A stretch of DNA of 64,000 bases from an uncultured Methanoregula sp. GTDB lineage: Archaea; Halobacteriota; Methanomicrobia; Methanomicrobiales; Methanospirillaceae. Position numbers and translations under genes: made by a program. A model generated the notes under the pieces. That model was not told where the DNA came from. It searched no databases and was given only the letters and a program-made list of their open reading frames with translations. Below, piece by piece: positions 61,632 to 64,000 of this stretch (position 1 is its first letter; each line of letters opens with the position of its first letter). The stretch spans positions 1,054,001-1,118,000 of the forward strand of contig NZ_OY763919.1 of NCBI RefSeq assembly GCF_963667735.1, written 5' to 3'.

Positions 61632-61683
61632 TCGGGAGGGTGTCCGCTCACTCCCATGACGGCGAAGTCAGGTAACCGAAACG

Positions 61684-61700
61684 AAATATAATATATAATT
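61684..61700 (+). promoter_or_regulatory. TATA region of lipoprotein gene
   Basis: AAATATAATATATAATT, centred about 35 nt before ATG 61728; initiation expected a few nt before the ATG. Confidence 0.55.
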
Positions 61701-61727
61701 ATATTGAATAATATTAGTGATATCTTC

Positions 61728-62744
61728 ATGCAGGCCGGATCCCCTTTTCCCCTCTCTGGAACAGTCCTTGTCATCGTCCTTCTCTTTGTTGCGGCAGCCG
61801 GGTGTCTTGATACCGCGAGTAAAACACCTGCTGATTCGCCGGCGCCGACCCCCCAGCCAGCGGCCAATCCGCACCCGCCGCATTACTTCCCGCTCTATAC
61901 CTCCTCCCTGTACGTAATGCAGAAAAATGCCCCGCCAGGCCAGGCGTTCTCCCTCCCTACGTTCCTGCCCGAGGGATTCTTCTTCACGTTCGGTTCGCTG
62001 CCTCAGGGACCTATTGAAAATCCGTTTGGCAGCGGAGAATTCTATTTCACTTACTCCCGGGGTAAGGACGAAGAGGTCATTCTTGTCGAACAATTCCGGA
62101 ACTCGACAAAATGTTCGGACAAACCGGTGTTCCAGCCGGCTGTCGAAGGCTCACTCCGGGCAGCGCGAAAAGAGACAGGGGAACTCTCCTGGGGTGACCG
62201 CGGGTGGTGTTATATGCTCACCGGCACGCTCCCGCGGGAAGACCTGGAGAAGATCGGCGCGTCGGTGCAGCCCGTCCCGTACAGGGAAGGTGTCATGCCC
62301 CCCTACGAGTACGTACCTCCAGCCCGGCCGCTTGTCGGGAAGATTCCTGCAAACGTGAGCCTGTCCACAGGAAGGGAGATGGTCACGGTCGATTCCCTCC
62401 AGTGCACGCCGGAGGCCTGCACGGTCATGATCCGCATCTCTGACAACACGCCTCCTCCCGCCACCCCGTCACCCGTTGTTACCCTTCCCCCGGCCAACCC
62501 CGATCTGCACGCGGTCTGGCAGGTGGACGGGGGCCGGCCCCTCCTGACCATGCCAGGTGGTGGTTACTCGTACAATACAACGTACGTTTTTTGGAAGATC
62601 GAACCCCTGCCGGAAGGATCCCGCCAGCTCACGGTGAATTTTTCAAGCGTGCGCGGAATCTCTGGCCAGTGGCAGCTCTCCATTCCCCTCCAGAACCACC
62701 CGGGCATCGGTCAGCCGTCCGTATCCCCTTATCCAGTCCGGTGA
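61728..62744 (+). CDS. Lipoprotein of unknown function
   Basis: 338 aa from ATG 61728. The frame is open from TTG 61704, but the promoter favours the later start. Signal sequence with lipobox VAAAGC, a Pro/Ala linker (TPQPAANPHPP), a mainly beta-sheet domain with CSDK and WCYML Cys (probably one disulfide) and a second beta domain (TVDSLQCTPEACTVMIRISDNTPPP). Family not recognised; it looks like other Methanomicrobiales surface lipoproteins. Confidence 0.7.
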   Translation: MQAGSPFPLSGTVLVIVLLFVAAAGCLDTASKTPADSPAPTPQPAANPHPPHYFPLYTSSLYVMQKNAPPGQAFSLPTFLPEGFFFTFGSLPQGPIENPFGSGEFYFTYSRGKDEEVILVEQFRNSTKCSDKPVFQPAVEGSLRAARKETGELSWGDRGWCYMLTGTLPREDLEKIGASVQPVPYREGVMPPYEYVPPARPLVGKIPANVSLSTGREMVTVDSLQCTPEACTVMIRISDNTPPPATPSPVVTLPPANPDLHAVWQVDGGRPLLTMPGGGYSYNTTYVFWKIEPLPEGSRQLTVNFSSVRGISGQWQLSIPLQNHPGIGQPSVSPYPVR

Positions 62745-62837
62745 TCGCCCAGGTAGCCTGCCGGGTAGGGGAGTCTTCTCATTGGGGATACACTCACTCG
62801 TCCAGGCCATCCTCTCTACGGTGTCTGGGTAAAACTA

Positions 62838-62852
62838 GGGTTTTACAAACCC
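62838..62852. terminator. Hairpin in convergent gap
   Basis: GGGTTT-TAC-AAACCC, a perfect 6-bp stem with 3-nt loop, between two convergent genes; the surrounding sequence has T- and A-rich patches for both directions. Confidence 0.4.
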
Positions 62853-62872
62853 GGGCTGGAGAAAAAAGGGAA

Positions 62873-63373
62873 TTACTTCTTGAGTTTTTCCAGCTGTTCC
62901 GGGTCAATTGCCACGTACACGTCGACTTCCTTGCTCGCCGGCCGGGTGAACCGCTTGTCGTACACCTCGAAATCGTACGTATAGGTCCGGGGCAGCTCGG
63001 AGAGCCAGATCGTGCTCCAGATGCCGAGCAGCTCGTCCGGCATCTTTCCTTTTACATTGAAGACCGCGTAGGTCTGCGCGGGGATTCGCCGGACTTCCAT
63101 TCCTTCGGGAACCGTTTCGGCCCGGGTCACCCCGCAGCCGAGCAGGAACGAATATTCTCCCCGCCAGTCACTGGCATAATCCGAGTATACGACATACAGG
63201 GTCGGGGGGATTGCCCGGTTCTTTATTTTTGCCGTGGAGTTCTGGGACAGGAACTCCTTCCAGCAGGCCGGAATGTCATCGATGCTCCTGCCATCGGCAT
63301 TGCAGGTTCTCTTCGAGATCCCGACAACGGTCCGTTCGGGCACTTTCCGTATGGTATACCGGATATTCTCCAT
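62873..63373 (-). CDS. GyrI-like / bacterial effector-binding domain protein
   Basis: 166 aa from ATG 63373. IRYTIRKVPERTVVGISKRTCNADGRSIDDIPACWKEF, the central TLYVVYSDYASDWRGEYSFLLGCGV and RRIPAQTYAVFNVKGKMPDELLGIWSTIWLSELPRTYTY are the GyrI/SOUL-like effector-binding fold found after AraC or MerR DNA-binding domains; here it stands alone. Likely binds a small hydrophobic molecule. A frame reaching 63502 lacks family sequence. Confidence 0.82.
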   Translation of the reverse strand: MENIRYTIRKVPERTVVGISKRTCNADGRSIDDIPACWKEFLSQNSTAKIKNRAIPPTLYVVYSDYASDWRGEYSFLLGCGVTRAETVPEGMEVRRIPAQTYAVFNVKGKMPDELLGIWSTIWLSELPRTYTYDFEVYDKRFTRPASKEVDVYVAIDPEQLEKLKK

Positions 63374-63486
63374 TCCCAGAAATCTCGACTTGCGGGATGT
63401 TAAACCACACCATTCCTGCCATGCCCGGCCGGCAGGAAATGCAACATCAGTATCTTTTTTTTCATCCCCGGCGTATCTCGCTGTAC

Positions 63487-64000
63487 ATGTGTCCTCCAGC
63501 ACTCATTCCCTATAAACCAAAAAACCCCAAGACCCGACTTTCCGCAATACTCAGTCAGGAGGAACGGGAGCAGTTTGCAAACGCTATGCTGTCCGATGTC
63601 AAAGACGCAGCAAAGGACGCCATGCTCAGCCCGGTGGTAGTCTGCTCCGAACTTTACGACAGCGAGGATGTTCAGGTCACTATTCTCGACGCTGACCTGA
63701 ACGGGGCCCTCAACGAGATCCTCCCGCAGTCCGTCACCTCGGCGCTCATCATCATGGCCGATCTTCCCCTTGCCAATGCCGAATCCATCCGCCGGGTTAT
63801 ATCGACAGAGAAGGATATGGCGATTGTCCCGGGCCGGGGCGGCGGTACGAACGCTATCTTCCTGAAGGAACCAAAACGTTTCCATGTTGATTATTACGGC
63901 GCCAGTTTCACAAAACACATGAAGATAGCGGAAGAAGCGGGCCTCTCCTGCGAAGTGATCGATTCGTTCCGGCTCCACACGGATATTGACGAGGAAGATG
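63487..64000 (+). CDS. cofC: 2-phospho-L-lactate guanylyltransferase (3' end outside window)
   Basis: Only the first 171 residues are visible. ALIPYKPKNPKTRLSAILSQEEREQFANAMLSDVKDAA, LIIMADLPLANAESIRRVI and VPGRGGGTNAIFLKEPKRFHVDYYGASFTKHMKIAEEAGL match CofC, which activates phospholactate with GTP for coenzyme F420 assembly. Start ATG 63487 places the signature IPYKP near residue 8. Runs off the window edge; product follows from cofG nearby. Confidence 0.9.
   Translation, partial: MCPPALIPYKPKNPKTRLSAILSQEEREQFANAMLSDVKDAAKDAMLSPVVVCSELYDSEDVQVTILDADLNGALNEILPQSVTSALIIMADLPLANAESIRRVISTEKDMAIVPGRGGGTNAIFLKEPKRFHVDYYGASFTKHMKIAEEAGLSCEVIDSFRLHTDIDEED

Overview
The window is a G+C-rich chromosomal segment from a methanogenic archaeon, most likely order Methanomicrobiales and plausibly Methanoregula or a close relative. 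Evidence: archaeal-type ribosomal protein and RNA polymerase genes (S13-S4-S11-RpoD-L18e-L13-S9-RpoN-RpoK), an RpoD with two ferredoxin-type Cys clusters, F420 genes (cofG, cofC), archaeal PEP carboxylase and phosphoglycerate mutase, the archaeal mevalonate branch (mevalonate kinase, isopentenyl phosphate kinase, type 2 IPP isomerase), tRNA genes without encoded CCA, and TATA boxes about 25 nt upstream of many leaderless starts. The genus is inference.

Layout. 1-2.7 kb: end of a regulator and a DUF5814-type helicase. 3.2-7.6 kb (minus): methyltransferase-like protein, hexapeptide/bactofilin-like protein, ApgM, then an MFS exporter. 8.0-10.5 kb (minus): translation operon S15-RecJ/DHH-Pcc1-S3Ae with a structured leader. 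10.8-17.7 kb: accessory block with TrmO, MarR/MATE, PpcA, a CDF exporter divergent from an HxlR regulator, a transglutaminase-like protein and an orphan. 17.8-18.8 kb (minus): Era-like GTPase and zinc ribbon protein resembling ArvA/ArvC. 19.1-23.1 kb: five adjacent CBS-domain genes with 18 CBS motifs. 23.2-28.7 kb: GNAT protein, beta-helix lipoprotein, small secreted protein, and a membrane histidine kinase lacking its phospho-acceptor His. 29.4-43.0 kb: long co-directional housekeeping block (tRNA-Ser, ribosomal proteins, Pol subunits, tRNA-Pro, enolase, S2, Memo, isoprenoid genes, RNase J, prenyl synthase, GluRS). 43.0-43.5 kb: a 25-bp-period repeat array. 43.5-49.9 kb: a second CDF protein, TetR, and a surface protein/ABC export cassette with duplicated permeases. 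50-64 kb: mixed accessory and metabolic genes, including an orphan DNA methyltransferase, secreted proteins, a UbiB kinase, DNA glycosylase, FTR, purC, cofG, a soluble histidine kinase and the start of cofC.

How it fits together. The housekeeping block joins translation, transcription and membrane-lipid precursor synthesis: mevalonate is phosphorylated, isopentenyl phosphate is converted to IPP, isomerised, then condensed into prenyl diphosphates. The accessory blocks are mostly regulator-plus-transporter pairs with visible inverted or direct repeats in their promoters. The least explained features are the intergenic repeat family (43.06-43.46 kb, with relatives at 7.73-7.94 kb), the CBS gene cluster beside the Era-like GTPase, the S15 leader RNA, and the hairpins between 28.8 and 29.1 kb. 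Everything here comes from reading the sequence; no database search was possible.
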